Below are positions 24,750-35,122 of a stretch of DNA of 64,000 bases, piece by piece. The notes beneath the pieces are model-generated. The model searched no databases and was not told where the DNA came from. It was given only the letters and a program-made list of their open reading frames with translations. Origin of the DNA: an uncultured Bacteroides sp. (lineage in GTDB: Bacteria; Bacteroidota; Bacteroidia; Bacteroidales; Bacteroidaceae); contig NZ_OY782495.1 of the NCBI RefSeq assembly GCF_963677715.1, forward strand, positions 2,222,001-2,286,000. The letters run 5' to 3'. The translations under genes were made by a program, and so were the position numbers. The first letter of the stretch is position 1; each line of letters opens with the position of its first letter.

Positions 24750-25493
24750 ATGAAAAATATTTTGTTTGTTTTGGCTTTTTCTTTCTGGGTATGCGCTTGT
24801 CAGGCAAGTAAGCCGATAAGGATTTTTATTGCAGGCGATTCTACTGCACAAACTTATGATACAACTAAAACTCTGCAAAGAGGTTGGGGGCAAATGCTTC
24901 AATCATTCTTTGACAATAAGGTCGAAGTAATTAATCGCGCCAAGGCCGGGCGCAGTACTAAATCATTCATTGATGAGCAAAGATGGGAAGGTATTATGAA
25001 CGATCTAAAAAAAGATGATTGGGTTATCGTTCAGTTTGCTCATAATGACACTTCGACTAAACCTGAACGCCATGCTTCCCCTACTGATTTCAAAGCCAAC
25101 CTAGTTCACTTCATTAATGATACACGCGCGCACAAGGCAAAAATTCTCTTGCTGACTCCTATTGTTATGCGTACTTTCAATGACCATGGTAATTTAGTAG
25201 ATGATCGTCTGAAAAACTACCCAAGCATCATCCGTGCCGTGGCTCGTGAATATAATGTTCCAATGATTGACATTAACGTAAAAACTCGGGATTTGATATT
25301 AAATCTTGGCCCGGATAAATCAAAAGAACTATATATGTGGACGGTCCCAGGTGAAGACCCCTCAAAGCCAAATGGTTCAAAAGATGACACCCATACAAAA
25401 GAGACAGGAGCAAAACAAATAGCAGCCTTTGTGGCCGAAGGCATCAAAGATTTGCGTCTTAAAGGGCTATACAATCATATTGTACAGCATTAA
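24750..25493 (+). CDS. Rhamnogalacturonan acetylesterase (SGNH, CE12 type)
   Basis: CE12 enzymes remove acetyl groups from the galacturonate of RG-I so that lyases and hydrolases can act. The 247-residue protein has a signal sequence (about 1-20; C17 in WVCAC could make it a lipoprotein). SGNH blocks are visible: GDSTAQ with Ser31, GRSTKSF near 72, QFAHND near 95 and D212-D-T-H215 as the Asp/His pair. Its 3' end and downstream sequence were once duplicated at about 31230-31890. Confidence 0.9.
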   Translation: MKNILFVLAFSFWVCACQASKPIRIFIAGDSTAQTYDTTKTLQRGWGQMLQSFFDNKVEVINRAKAGRSTKSFIDEQRWEGIMNDLKKDDWVIVQFAHNDTSTKPERHASPTDFKANLVHFINDTRAHKAKILLLTPIVMRTFNDHGNLVDDRLKNYPSIIRAVAREYNVPMIDINVKTRDLILNLGPDKSKELYMWTVPGEDPSKPNGSKDDTHTKETGAKQIAAFVAEGIKDLRLKGLYNHIVQH

Positions 25494-25738
25494 ATCAAAA
25501 GCGATAGTTCAACGAGAGAAAAATCTATGTATATGTACGCTTTTCCATTTACTTTCATTTATAATTTGGCGATGTTTGCAACACTATATCACATGACTTC
25601 AAACTAATAATATAAGACAATGTATAAGAGCAGTTAAAAATATCTATCTATGTATTTATTTCAGCAAATCTCAAGACTTGTTTTTTTGAGATTTAGTTCT
25701 AAAAATTAATTTTATTAATTATCTCAAACTTAATATTT

Positions 25739-28700
25739 ATGAAAGACAGCAAAAAGGGACAAAGGCAATTTAAACTTTTAGAATTATTCCCGAAGCTTTT
25801 ATTTGTTGTGCTATTTCTTTTAGCATCAACAGTAGTATCTGCTCAAAATAAATCGATTAAAGGTCTTGTGGTTGACCAAAGCAGCCAGCCGATTATAGGT
25901 GCAAATATTTTAGTGGAAGGTACAACTAATGGTACCATTACTGATTTAGACGGTAATTTTACATTGGCTGACGTAGCACCTAATGCAAAGTTAAGAGTGA
26001 GCTATATCGGATATGTTACTCAAATGATTTCCGTCTTAGAAAAAGCTACCTTTAGAATCATATTAAAAGAAGACGCCGAAGCATTGGACGAGGTAGTTGT
26101 TGTTGGCTATGGAGTTCAGAAGAAGAGTGATGTAACCGGAGCAATGTCACGTGTAGATCAAAAAGAGCTGAAAGCGATGCCGGTTAAAGACGCTTTGCAG
26201 GCTATGCAAGGTAAAACAGCTGGTGTTGATATTACGACTAACCAACGTCCGGGTGAAACAGGAAGTATCAAGGTTCGTGGTGTTCGTTCATTGAATGCTG
26301 ACCAGAATCCTTTGTATGTAGTAGATGGTATGGTTCTTCAAAGTGGTGGTATTGATAACATAAACCCAAGCGACATTGAGTCTATTGATATATTGAAGGA
26401 TGCTTCAGCTACTGCCATTTATGGTTCACGTGGAGCTAATGGTGTTATTTTGGTAACAACTAAACACGGAAAAGAAGGTAAGGTTACTTTGAATTACTCA
26501 GGTTCAGTAACTATAGAAAAGATGTACGATGTTACTAAATATATGAATGCTGGCGAATGGTTGGATTATGCTCGTTTGGCAAAATATAATATGGGAACTT
26601 ATACTTCAGCAACTCCTTCTTATGACGCAGATTTTGCTACTTGGGGATCCGTTTCAGCTTCATTTGCTAATATAGAAAAAGGTTGGTCTAATAACAACAC
26701 AGAATGGGACAGTAGTAAAGTCGGCAACTATGACTGGGGTAAATATGGTAAGCAAACAGGCCTTTCAACAGAACATACAATCAGTGCATCCGGCGGTTCT
26801 GAGAAATATCAGGCTTATGGTTCATTTGGCTATTTACGTCAAGAAGGCACTCAGCCTGGTCAATTATTTAGACGCTATACTGCGAAAACAAGTTTTGATG
26901 CATCACCTATTAAAAGCTTCAAAATGGGAACTTCAATGAATATTTCCTGGGGTGATCAGGACTATGGATACAGCTTTGCTAGATCAGTAACAGGTGCAGG
27001 AGATTTGTATTCTGCATTAAAAGGAATGTTGCCTTGGACTGTTCCTTATGATGAGAATGGTGACTACATTCGCAATCCTGCAGCTGGTGATGTTAATATA
27101 ATTAATCCGATAAACGAACTCAAATATACGACTAATAATCGTCAAACATTTCGTGCTGCCGGCAGTTTTTATGCTCAACTAGATTTTGGTGAAATTTGGA
27201 AGCCTTTGAAAGGGCTAAAAGTCCGTACTCAGTTTGGTCCTGAATTTAAATATTACCGTACTGGCATTTTTTATGCCGCTGAGGGTATCAACGGTGATGG
27301 AAATAACACGGCTGCTTATAATAATTATCAGACGCGTGCATGGACATTAGATAATTTAGTTTATTATGATCGTACTATTGCTAATGATCATAAAATCGGC
27401 CTTACTTTAATGCAATCAGCTTCTGACTATCATTATGAATATGGTGAAATGAAAGCTACAGATGTTGCTTCATCTTCTGAAATGTGGTATAATTTGTATT
27501 CAGCAGGTGAACTTGGTTCCTTTGGTACTGGATTGACTGAAAAACAGATGGAATCATATATGATGCGCGCTAATTATAGTTATAAGGAGAAATATTTATT
27601 GACTGCTTCTGTTCGTTGGGATGGTGCCTCTCAGTTAGCTGAGGGTAATAAATGGGCTTGTTTTCCTTCTTTAGCTTTAGGCTGGCGTATTGATCAGGAG
27701 AAATTCATGAAAGATATTAAATGGCTTAGTGCATTAAAACTTCGTTTAGGTATGGGTACAACAGGTAATTCTGCTATATCTGCTTATGCGACTAAAGGTG
27801 CTCTTACCTCTTTGTATTACAATTGGGGAACAACTTCTTCTACATTAGGTTATGTTGCATCAGACCCTTCCCAGAAGGATCCGGCTAAGATGGCTAACAA
27901 TAACTTAACTTGGGAAAGTACAACACAATATAACGTTGGTATGGACTATGGTTTTCTTAATGGTCGAATTAACGGTAGTTTAGATGTTTATAAGACTAAA
28001 ACAAAAGATTTGTTGATGGCAATGTCTATTCCGTCATTAACCGGGTATACTTCTACTTATGCCAATGTTGGGAAAACAGAAGGTTGGGGTATTGATTTTC
28101 AGATTAATACAGTAAATGTTAAGACTCCAAATTTTACTTGGATAACTAATCTAACTTGGTCAAAAGATAAAAGTAAAATTACAGAATTAGCAAATGATAA
28201 TACAGAAGATGTTAGTAATTTATGGTTTGTTGGTAAAGAAATAGGAGTTTACTATGATTATGTATATGATGGAATATGGAAAACATCAGAAGCAGATCAG
28301 GCTGCAAAATATGGTCGTAAACCCGGTCAAATAAAAGTGAAAGATTTGAATGCTGATGGAATAATTGATGCCAATAATGACAAGAAAATTGTTGGGACAG
28401 ATCGTCCTGATTGGTCAGGAGGTATAACTAATACATTTAATTATAAGAACTTTGAATTATCATTCTTTATCTACACTCGTTGGGGCTCAACATTTAAGAG
28501 TGGTGCATTGACGCTTGATGGTCGCTTTATGCAACGTAAGATTGATTACTGGGTTGCCGGAACAAATGAAGGTGCTAAATACTATTCTCCGGGTTCTAAC
28601 GGTGAGGGTGCAGATACTTATAGCTCCTCTATGAACTATCAGGATGGTTCTTTCATTAAAATGCGTAATATTAATTTTGGATATAACTTTACTCCGAAAC

Positions 28701-28882
28701 AATTGAAGAACACAGGCCTCGGTTCATTGAAAATTTATGCTCAATGTATGAATCCGTTTATGATTTACAAGAAGTGTGATTACTTGGATGCCGACCTCTC
28801 TAATTATGATAATAATACTGTAACAACAGGTTCTCCTATTACTACAAGAGGCCTTGTCTTTGGCGTTAATGTAGGATTCTAA
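25739..28882 (+). CDS. SusC-like TonB-dependent transporter, pair 1
   Basis: SusC proteins are outer-membrane channels that import glycans with a SusD lid, powered by TonB. The 1047-residue protein has a signal peptide ending VVSAQ, a carboxypeptidase-regulatory-like domain (about 37-115, KGLVVDQSSQPIIGANILV), the TonB-box region EVVVVGYGVQKK, a plug (about 135-245, with YGSRGANGVILVTTK), and a long barrel. It lies 21 bp upstream of its SusD partner. The 245-bp leader holds no gene and no clear TAnnTTTG; a decayed copy of this leader and 5' end occurs at 31390-31890. Confidence 0.95.
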   Translation: MKDSKKGQRQFKLLELFPKLLFVVLFLLASTVVSAQNKSIKGLVVDQSSQPIIGANILVEGTTNGTITDLDGNFTLADVAPNAKLRVSYIGYVTQMISVLEKATFRIILKEDAEALDEVVVVGYGVQKKSDVTGAMSRVDQKELKAMPVKDALQAMQGKTAGVDITTNQRPGETGSIKVRGVRSLNADQNPLYVVDGMVLQSGGIDNINPSDIESIDILKDASATAIYGSRGANGVILVTTKHGKEGKVTLNYSGSVTIEKMYDVTKYMNAGEWLDYARLAKYNMGTYTSATPSYDADFATWGSVSASFANIEKGWSNNNTEWDSSKVGNYDWGKYGKQTGLSTEHTISASGGSEKYQAYGSFGYLRQEGTQPGQLFRRYTAKTSFDASPIKSFKMGTSMNISWGDQDYGYSFARSVTGAGDLYSALKGMLPWTVPYDENGDYIRNPAAGDVNIINPINELKYTTNNRQTFRAAGSFYAQLDFGEIWKPLKGLKVRTQFGPEFKYYRTGIFYAAEGINGDGNNTAAYNNYQTRAWTLDNLVYYDRTIANDHKIGLTLMQSASDYHYEYGEMKATDVASSSEMWYNLYSAGELGSFGTGLTEKQMESYMMRANYSYKEKYLLTASVRWDGASQLAEGNKWACFPSLALGWRIDQEKFMKDIKWLSALKLRLGMGTTGNSAISAYATKGALTSLYYNWGTTSSTLGYVASDPSQKDPAKMANNNLTWESTTQYNVGMDYGFLNGRINGSLDVYKTKTKDLLMAMSIPSLTGYTSTYANVGKTEGWGIDFQINTVNVKTPNFTWITNLTWSKDKSKITELANDNTEDVSNLWFVGKEIGVYYDYVYDGIWKTSEADQAAKYGRKPGQIKVKDLNADGIIDANNDKKIVGTDRPDWSGGITNTFNYKNFELSFFIYTRWGSTFKSGALTLDGRFMQRKIDYWVAGTNEGAKYYSPGSNGEGADTYSSSMNYQDGSFIKMRNINFGYNFTPKQLKNTGLGSLKIYAQCMNPFMIYKKCDYLDADLSNYDNNTVTTGSPITTRGLVFGVNVGF

Positions 28883-28903
28883 TTTTATAAACAAAAAAGA
28901 AAT

Positions 28904-30970
28904 ATGAAAAGAAATAAAATATTATTTGTAGTGTTGCTGGCTGGTATAATAGGTGCTTCCATTACGTCTTGTAGCAGTGATTTTTTGGACGAAAAATTGA
29001 CCACACAATATAGTACTGACCGCCTTAAGACAACTGAAGGTCTTGATGAATTATCGACTGGTGCTTATCAGAAGTTGAAATTTAAATTTAACTATGTCTG
29101 GGGAATTGAGTTATTTAATTTAGGTGTTGATGAATTCACTGATGCTAATAATTCTATTCCTAGCTACAACTGTTACAGTGCTGATCTAAATTCTGCAGAG
29201 TCAGATGCAAATTCTCCTTTCTGGGATAACATGTATGGCGCTATCGAATCGGCCAATACATTGATACAGAATGTTCCACTTTATTATGATCAGTCCAATC
29301 CTAATTATAATACTCGTTTGGGCGAAGGTTACTTTATGCGTGGTTATTTCTATTTGCAATTAGTGGCTCAATATGGTGGAGTTCCTTTAAAATTAGCCCC
29401 TTCAACAAGTGTTGACACTTATTATACGCGTGCTTCAGAAGAAGAATGTTTTGCTCAGATTATTGCGGATCTGGAGCAAGCTTATGATCTTTTGCCTACT
29501 ACTCCGGCAGAGACAGGTCGTATTACTAAATGGGCAGCAGCTCATTATTTGGCTAAAGCTCATTTGACTCGTGCCAGTGAATTGTATTCTTCATGGAATG
29601 CATCAACAACTACAGCTGATTTAGCCGCTGTTATTAAATATGGTTCAGAGGTAGTTGCTGCTCATCCATTGTGCGATGATTATGTTAATTTGTGGGATTA
29701 CCAAAAAGCTAATAGCGCTAATGAAAAAGTTTCTGAAGTTGTTTTAGCTGCTCAATTCTCTGATGATCAAACAACTTGGGGGCGTTATGGTAATCAAATG
29801 CACCTTTATTATCCTTCAGTTTATCAAGATATAGCCGGAACTAAACGAGATATATCCGGTGGACGCGAATTCTCATATGCTCGTGCTACTAATTATACAA
29901 TGGATGTTTTTGATCGCGTTAATGACTCGCGTTTCTGGAAATCATTTATTACTTGCTACGGATGTAATACAACTTCTGGCGCTCCAACTTGGTCAGATGC
30001 AAATGCTAAATTAGGGCCAAGGGGTACTGTTGCTGGTTCTAAACGTTTTACCGGAGGTGAGTTGGCTATTAAATATGTTGTAAATGATGCTGGAGATTCT
30101 CGTTATGAACCCGTTGTAAATGATGCTACTGGGGTATTGAAAGATGGCATTATGCAAAATACTCATACTTTTGTGCGATATTTCAACAATGAACCTCAAG
30201 CATGGGTCGGCAAACACGGAAATGAAGGTTACTATGGCATACAAAAACGTTCTGTAGCTTTATCTAAATATCGTGATGGGTATCGTATCTCCATTGCTTC
30301 TCAGTTCGGTACTCGTGATGCCATATTGGCTCGTTCTGCAGAAGATGTTCTTATGGTTGCGGAGGCTTATGCCCGCCAAGGCGAAGCTCAGTATGATAAT
30401 GCTATCATATGGATTAATAAGTTACGTGATCGTGCAGCCTTTAAAGAGGGTGAAGATCGTTCCGTAAATGTGGACGGCGGTCAGGCATACAAGAATAACT
30501 CTTACTGTACAGGCAATGGTGGAGGTTATTCTTCTGACGGTGCTGTGTATTGGGATAAAAATACTTATTATGAATCAAATGATGATATGTCAGCAACTAC
30601 AGCTTCTACTAAAGCAGGTTTACATATTAATTCTGTCGCAGATATCTATAATTCAAAAATAGATTCTCCTATTTATGCGAAACTGGGTTGCACAAGTAAT
30701 GCAGATAAGATGATGTGTTTCATTTTAAATGAACGGACTCGTGAGCTTTGTGGTGAAACACTTCGTTGGGAAGATTTAGTGCGTACTAAGACTTTGGAGG
30801 CTCGTTGGAAAGCTTTCAATGATGGTTATGTTAGAGGTAATACTGCATTTAGTGCATCTATTCACTACTATCGTCCTATTCCGCAAACATTTTTGGATGC
30901 TATTACTAATGAAAATGGTAAATCTCTGACGTCTGAAGAGAAAGCTGCAATGCAGAATCCAGGTTATTAA
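28904..30970 (+). CDS. SusD-like surface glycan-binding lipoprotein, pair 1
   Basis: SusD/RagB lipoproteins cap the SusC channel and bind oligosaccharide outside the cell. The 688-residue protein has a lipoprotein signal (GASITSCSSDFLDEK, Cys about 23), TPR-like helices in the N-terminal half (YFMRGYFYLQLVAQYGGVPL), and the C-terminal SusD pattern FILNERTRELCGETLRWEDLVRT split near 600-625. It is longer than pair 2 and 3 partners. A terminator follows at 30995. Confidence 0.95.
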   Translation: MKRNKILFVVLLAGIIGASITSCSSDFLDEKLTTQYSTDRLKTTEGLDELSTGAYQKLKFKFNYVWGIELFNLGVDEFTDANNSIPSYNCYSADLNSAESDANSPFWDNMYGAIESANTLIQNVPLYYDQSNPNYNTRLGEGYFMRGYFYLQLVAQYGGVPLKLAPSTSVDTYYTRASEEECFAQIIADLEQAYDLLPTTPAETGRITKWAAAHYLAKAHLTRASELYSSWNASTTTADLAAVIKYGSEVVAAHPLCDDYVNLWDYQKANSANEKVSEVVLAAQFSDDQTTWGRYGNQMHLYYPSVYQDIAGTKRDISGGREFSYARATNYTMDVFDRVNDSRFWKSFITCYGCNTTSGAPTWSDANAKLGPRGTVAGSKRFTGGELAIKYVVNDAGDSRYEPVVNDATGVLKDGIMQNTHTFVRYFNNEPQAWVGKHGNEGYYGIQKRSVALSKYRDGYRISIASQFGTRDAILARSAEDVLMVAEAYARQGEAQYDNAIIWINKLRDRAAFKEGEDRSVNVDGGQAYKNNSYCTGNGGGYSSDGAVYWDKNTYYESNDDMSATTASTKAGLHINSVADIYNSKIDSPIYAKLGCTSNADKMMCFILNERTRELCGETLRWEDLVRTKTLEARWKAFNDGYVRGNTAFSASIHYYRPIPQTFLDAITNENGKSLTSEEKAAMQNPGY

Positions 30971-30994
30971 TAAAAATTTGTTAGATAATTACTT

Positions 30995-31037
30995 AGAGAG
31001 GTACTCCTTATTAGGGGTACCTCTCTTGTATATTTTC
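30995..31037 (+). terminator. Terminator after SusCD pair 1
   Basis: AGAGAGGTACTCC (30995-31007) pairs with GGGGTACCTCTCT (31014-31026), a 13-bp stem with one G-U pair, followed by a T/A-rich stretch. Confidence 0.8.
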
Positions 31038-31229
31038 AGGAGGTTGTAATTCTTTAGTCGATTCTTTGGAAGCTACAGAGTCTAATGTGGAAAAGGACTT
31101 TTCTAATCTATCTTTTGATATTGTCATCAATAACGTATTCTTTATATCTCCAACATATGTGGTACAGATAATGTCAAATGAAACTCTTGACTCGAACTCA
31201 TATGCTTTGTGTGTGGGGGGGTATTGTTT

Positions 31230-31411
31230 TTAATCTGAAGGAATCCACATAATATGTAGGCAGCTTCAAGTGAAGTTCCTTCAAAGCCTGATGGCTCAAA
31301 AATGATGCTCATTCGAAAAAAGCTGGAGCAAAACAAACTGTTGCTTTTGTGGCTGAAAGCATCAACTATTTATATCTTAAAGGACTATACGATCATATTG
31401 TACAGTATTAA
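31230..31411 (+). pseudogene. Decayed 3' end of a rhamnogalacturonan acetylesterase
   Basis: This stretch aligns by eye with the 3' end of the esterase gene at 24750-25493. Matching pieces include GGAGCAAAACAAA, the run coding for FVAE.I..L.LKGLY.HIVQ and the TAA stop (31409-31411). The alignment continues into the downstream non-coding region. Substitutions and indels break the frame. Upstream of about 31225 the similarity fades. It is a relic of a duplication, not a gene. Confidence 0.8.
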
Positions 31412-31665
31412 ATCAAAAACGATAGTTTAATAAAGCCTTGCAAGAGAAAAATCTATGTATATGTACGTTTTTCCATTTACTTTTATTCAGAATATGATGA
31501 TGTTTGCAACATTATTTCACAGGGCCTTAGATTTTAATACAAAAAGAAACATAAAAAACAGTTAAATGCATCCACCTTCATCATTTGCACCTAATAAATC
31601 TTAAAGTTCACTTTTTTGAGATTTGATTTTACTTAATTCTTTTACAATTAAATTTGATATTATTT

Positions 31666-31895
31666 ATGAAAGACAGTAAAAAAGGACAAAGACAGTTTAA
31701 ACCTTTGGGTTTATTCCCGAAACGTTTTCTTATTGTACTATTTTCGTACTATTTTATTTAGCATCAATAGTTGTACTTGTTCAAAGTAAGTTAATTAAAG
31801 ATTTTGTTCTAGATAAAAATAGTAAAAGGATTGTATGTACTAACACTTTAGAAGAAGAAACAGCGAATGGTACCATTTTTAGATGGTAATTTCGT
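31666..31895 (+). pseudogene. Decayed 5' end of a susC gene
   Basis: The sequence starts with an ATG at 31666 and MKDSKKGQRQFKPLGLFPK, nearly the N-terminus of SusC pair 1 (25739). Similarity continues through the signal peptide to the ATGGTACCATT.. region, but frameshifts and stops break it after about 30 codons. It ends 30 bp before the intact susC of pair 2. With the esterase relic just upstream it preserves the order seen at 25320-25965. Confidence 0.85.
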
Positions 31896-31925
31896 ATTGT
31901 ATTTGTTAATTTTAAATTATAATCT

Positions 31926-34900
31926 ATGAAGCAAGCATTATTTAATTTGCGCAGGTGGAAAACAAGATTACTAATGAAACCACCTATTTTTCTGTTTTGC
32001 TTAGCAGTATTCTTTATTATTTCATCAGTGGGAATACAATCTGTATCGGCTGCAGTGAATGCTGTTCAACAACAAAGAAATACTGTAACAGGTATTGTTG
32101 AAGATTCTCATGGAGAACCTATCATTGGAGCCAATGTAAAGGTGAAAGACAGTAGTATTGGTACAATTACTGACTTAGATGGAGTCTTTAAGCTTACAGT
32201 TCCTTTAGGGAGTAAGTTAGTTATTTCATTTATTGGTTATGAGACGGTAACGGTACAGGCCACAACTAAAATGAAAGTGGTCTTGGAAGAAAACTCTATG
32301 GAGCTTAGTGAAGTAGAGGTTGTTGCATATGGTGCACAAAAGAAAGTGACAGTAACTGGTGCCATATCCAGCGTGAAAGGAGGTGAGCTAACTAAGACAC
32401 CTACCGGATCTATTTCTAATATGTTGTCCGGGCAGTTAACAGGTCTTACGACTGTACAATATTCTGGTGAACCGGGTTCGGATGCGGCCACTATTTTTGT
32501 GCGCGGGCAAGGTACCTGGGAAGATTCCTCTCCCTTGATTCAAGTGGATGGTGTCGAACGGAGTTTTAACGAAATTGATCCAAATGAGATCGAAAGCATT
32601 TCTATATTGAAAGACGCTTCGGCAACGGCGGTTTTTGGAGTTCGTGGTGCTAATGGTGTAGTCTTAATCACGACTAAGCGTGGGCAAGAAGGGAAGGCGA
32701 AAATTTCTTTCACAACTTCTGCTAGTGTAATTGCTCCTACGGCAACCATTGAAAAAGCAAATGCCTATCAGTATGCTATGTTTTACAATCAAATGCAAAA
32801 GAATGACAATCCGGATGCTACGCCTATGTTTTCTGATGAAGTGATCCAGAAGTTTAAAGACCATTCTGACCCCATTCGTTTTCCGGATACTGACTGGGTG
32901 AATTACTGCTTGAAGAATACGGCTATTCAGACACAACACAATATCAATATTTCAGGTGGTACGAAAACCGTGCGTTATTTCCTCTCTGCAGGTGCTTATA
33001 CGCAAAATGGATTATTCAAACAATTTGACTTACCGTATGACCTTAGTTATCAATACAATCGATTTAACTATCGTTCGAACTTGGATATTGATGTCACCAA
33101 AACCACAACTATTTCATTGAATTTGGGCGGTAGTGTGGACAATACTCACAAACCATACACCGGTCAAGGGGCTGCTGGAATGCTTAAAAACATGTATTGG
33201 GCTACCCCGTTCTCAAGTCCTGGCTTGGTAAATGGAAAGATGGTATATACGACCACAGAATATGGCTTGCCTTTCGTGGGAGGTTCGGGTATGACTTATT
33301 ATGGTGGAGGATTTATGGGTACTAGTAATAATAAGTTGACTTCCGACGTAATCCTGAACCAGAAGTTAAACTTCATTACGAAAGGACTTTCTATGCGAAT
33401 TAAAGGTTCTTATAACGGTAGTTTTGTCAATAGAAAAAACGGCGTTGCTTCCATTGCAACGTACACTCCGGTTCTGATGAGCGACGGAACGATTGCTTAT
33501 AAGAAAAGCGGAGCTAACTCGCAAATTAGCTATCAAGAAAACGACGGCGATCAAGGAATTGCACGTGATTGGTATATGGAAGCTGCCTTTGATTATGATC
33601 GTACTTTTGGCAATCACCACGTTTCGGGGTTGTTGCTTTATAATCAATCTAAGGAATATTATCCTTCTGAATACTCTGATATTCCCCGAGGATATGTAGG
33701 TTTGGTAGGACGTGCCACATATGACTGGAAGAGCCGCTATATGCTAGAATTGAATGTTGGTTATAATGGTTCTGAAAATTTTGCACCTGACAAACGCTTC
33801 GGAACTTTTCCTGCAGGTTCTGTAGGATGGGTTGTTAGCGAAGAAAAATTTTGGGATTTTATCAAGCCGGTGGTTAATTACATGAAGCTTCGTGTGTCCA
33901 TGGGTCTTGTGGGTAATGACAAGATAGGAGGTAATCGATTTATGTACACTCCTGATCCTTATGGAGTCAATAATAACACGTCTCCCAACCGATTAGGTTA
34001 TGGTTACAATTTTGGCATTAACAACGGTACACTTTCTTATGGAGCGTATGAGCAGTCGAAACATAATGCGGATGTGACATGGGAAAAGGCTTTCAAACAG
34101 AACTATGGAATGGACTTTAGTCTCTTAAGTGATCGTTTGAAAGCAAGTGTCGACTACTACAAAGAGCACCGTAAAGACATTTTGCTTTCAGATGGAACGG
34201 CTCCATTAGTTTTGGGTTTTACGCTGCCGCCTGCTAATCTCGGTATTGTAAACAGCTGGGGTTGGGAACTTTCGTTGAAATGGAGCGATATGATTAATCC
34301 TAAATTTAGGTACTTTGTAGGCTTTAACCTTTCGAACAACCAGAATAAAATTATTGAGCGAAAAGAAGCTCCTTTAAACAACGATTACCAATATTCCAAG
34401 GGACATCGCATTGGGGCGCGTAGTTTATATCAATTCTTTGAATACTACAATGAGAATACGCCTCAACATTATAAAGAAGCGTATGGCGAAGAATTTCCCA
34501 CACAATTGCAGACTTTGCAAAATGGAGATTGCGTATATGTAGATTTGGATCATAATGGCAAAATAGACACCAATGACATGAGCCGGGCATTGGGGCATAC
34601 CGACGATCCTGAATACCTTGCTGGTGTCAACATGGGCTTTAGCTGGAAGAATCTGGATGTTAGCCTCCAGTGGACAGGTGCTTGGGATGTGACTCGTATG
34701 ATTGACGATTTATTCCGACGTCCGTTTATTAGTGGTAGTACGAACAACCAAGGGGGATTATTGCGTTATCACGTAGAAAACACGTGGACAGAAGAAAATC
34801 CGTCGCAAAGTGCGGCTTATCCACGTGCTACGTGGGTAAATGCAACGAATAATTATGCTGCCTCTACGCTTTATGAGCAGGATGCTAGTTATCTCCGATT

Positions 34901-35102
34901 GAAAAGTTTGCAGGTGGCGTATAATTTTCATTTCCCGTTTATGCAAAAAATGAAGTTGAATACTTGCCAATTGTCGTTTAGCGGTTACAACCTCCTTACT
35001 TTCACGGATTATATGTGGGGAGATCCTGAATCGACAGCTACTGGTTCCCCGACTTATCCGTTGACAAAAACTTATTCTTTGAGTTTAAAGCTTGGATTTT
35101 AA
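31926..35102 (+). CDS. SusC-like TonB-dependent transporter, pair 2
   Basis: The 1058-residue protein has a long N-terminal basic stretch before a hydrophobic signal (about 20-42), a carboxypeptidase-regulatory-like domain (about 55-125, GIVEDSHGEPIIGANVKV), TonB-box region EVEVVAYGAQKK, plug with FGVRGANGVVLITTK, and a barrel ending in LKLGF. The G+C content looks higher than in pair 1. Its promoter is not evident; it starts just after the decayed susC copy, so it may use a control region inherited from that copy. It is 20 bp from its SusD. Confidence 0.95.
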   Translation: MKQALFNLRRWKTRLLMKPPIFLFCLAVFFIISSVGIQSVSAAVNAVQQQRNTVTGIVEDSHGEPIIGANVKVKDSSIGTITDLDGVFKLTVPLGSKLVISFIGYETVTVQATTKMKVVLEENSMELSEVEVVAYGAQKKVTVTGAISSVKGGELTKTPTGSISNMLSGQLTGLTTVQYSGEPGSDAATIFVRGQGTWEDSSPLIQVDGVERSFNEIDPNEIESISILKDASATAVFGVRGANGVVLITTKRGQEGKAKISFTTSASVIAPTATIEKANAYQYAMFYNQMQKNDNPDATPMFSDEVIQKFKDHSDPIRFPDTDWVNYCLKNTAIQTQHNINISGGTKTVRYFLSAGAYTQNGLFKQFDLPYDLSYQYNRFNYRSNLDIDVTKTTTISLNLGGSVDNTHKPYTGQGAAGMLKNMYWATPFSSPGLVNGKMVYTTTEYGLPFVGGSGMTYYGGGFMGTSNNKLTSDVILNQKLNFITKGLSMRIKGSYNGSFVNRKNGVASIATYTPVLMSDGTIAYKKSGANSQISYQENDGDQGIARDWYMEAAFDYDRTFGNHHVSGLLLYNQSKEYYPSEYSDIPRGYVGLVGRATYDWKSRYMLELNVGYNGSENFAPDKRFGTFPAGSVGWVVSEEKFWDFIKPVVNYMKLRVSMGLVGNDKIGGNRFMYTPDPYGVNNNTSPNRLGYGYNFGINNGTLSYGAYEQSKHNADVTWEKAFKQNYGMDFSLLSDRLKASVDYYKEHRKDILLSDGTAPLVLGFTLPPANLGIVNSWGWELSLKWSDMINPKFRYFVGFNLSNNQNKIIERKEAPLNNDYQYSKGHRIGARSLYQFFEYYNENTPQHYKEAYGEEFPTQLQTLQNGDCVYVDLDHNGKIDTNDMSRALGHTDDPEYLAGVNMGFSWKNLDVSLQWTGAWDVTRMIDDLFRRPFISGSTNNQGGLLRYHVENTWTEENPSQSAAYPRATWVNATNNYAASTLYEQDASYLRLKSLQVAYNFHFPFMQKMKLNTCQLSFSGYNLLTFTDYMWGDPESTATGSPTYPLTKTYSLSLKLGF

Positions 35103-35122
35103 TATAAAAAATTGTAATTACG

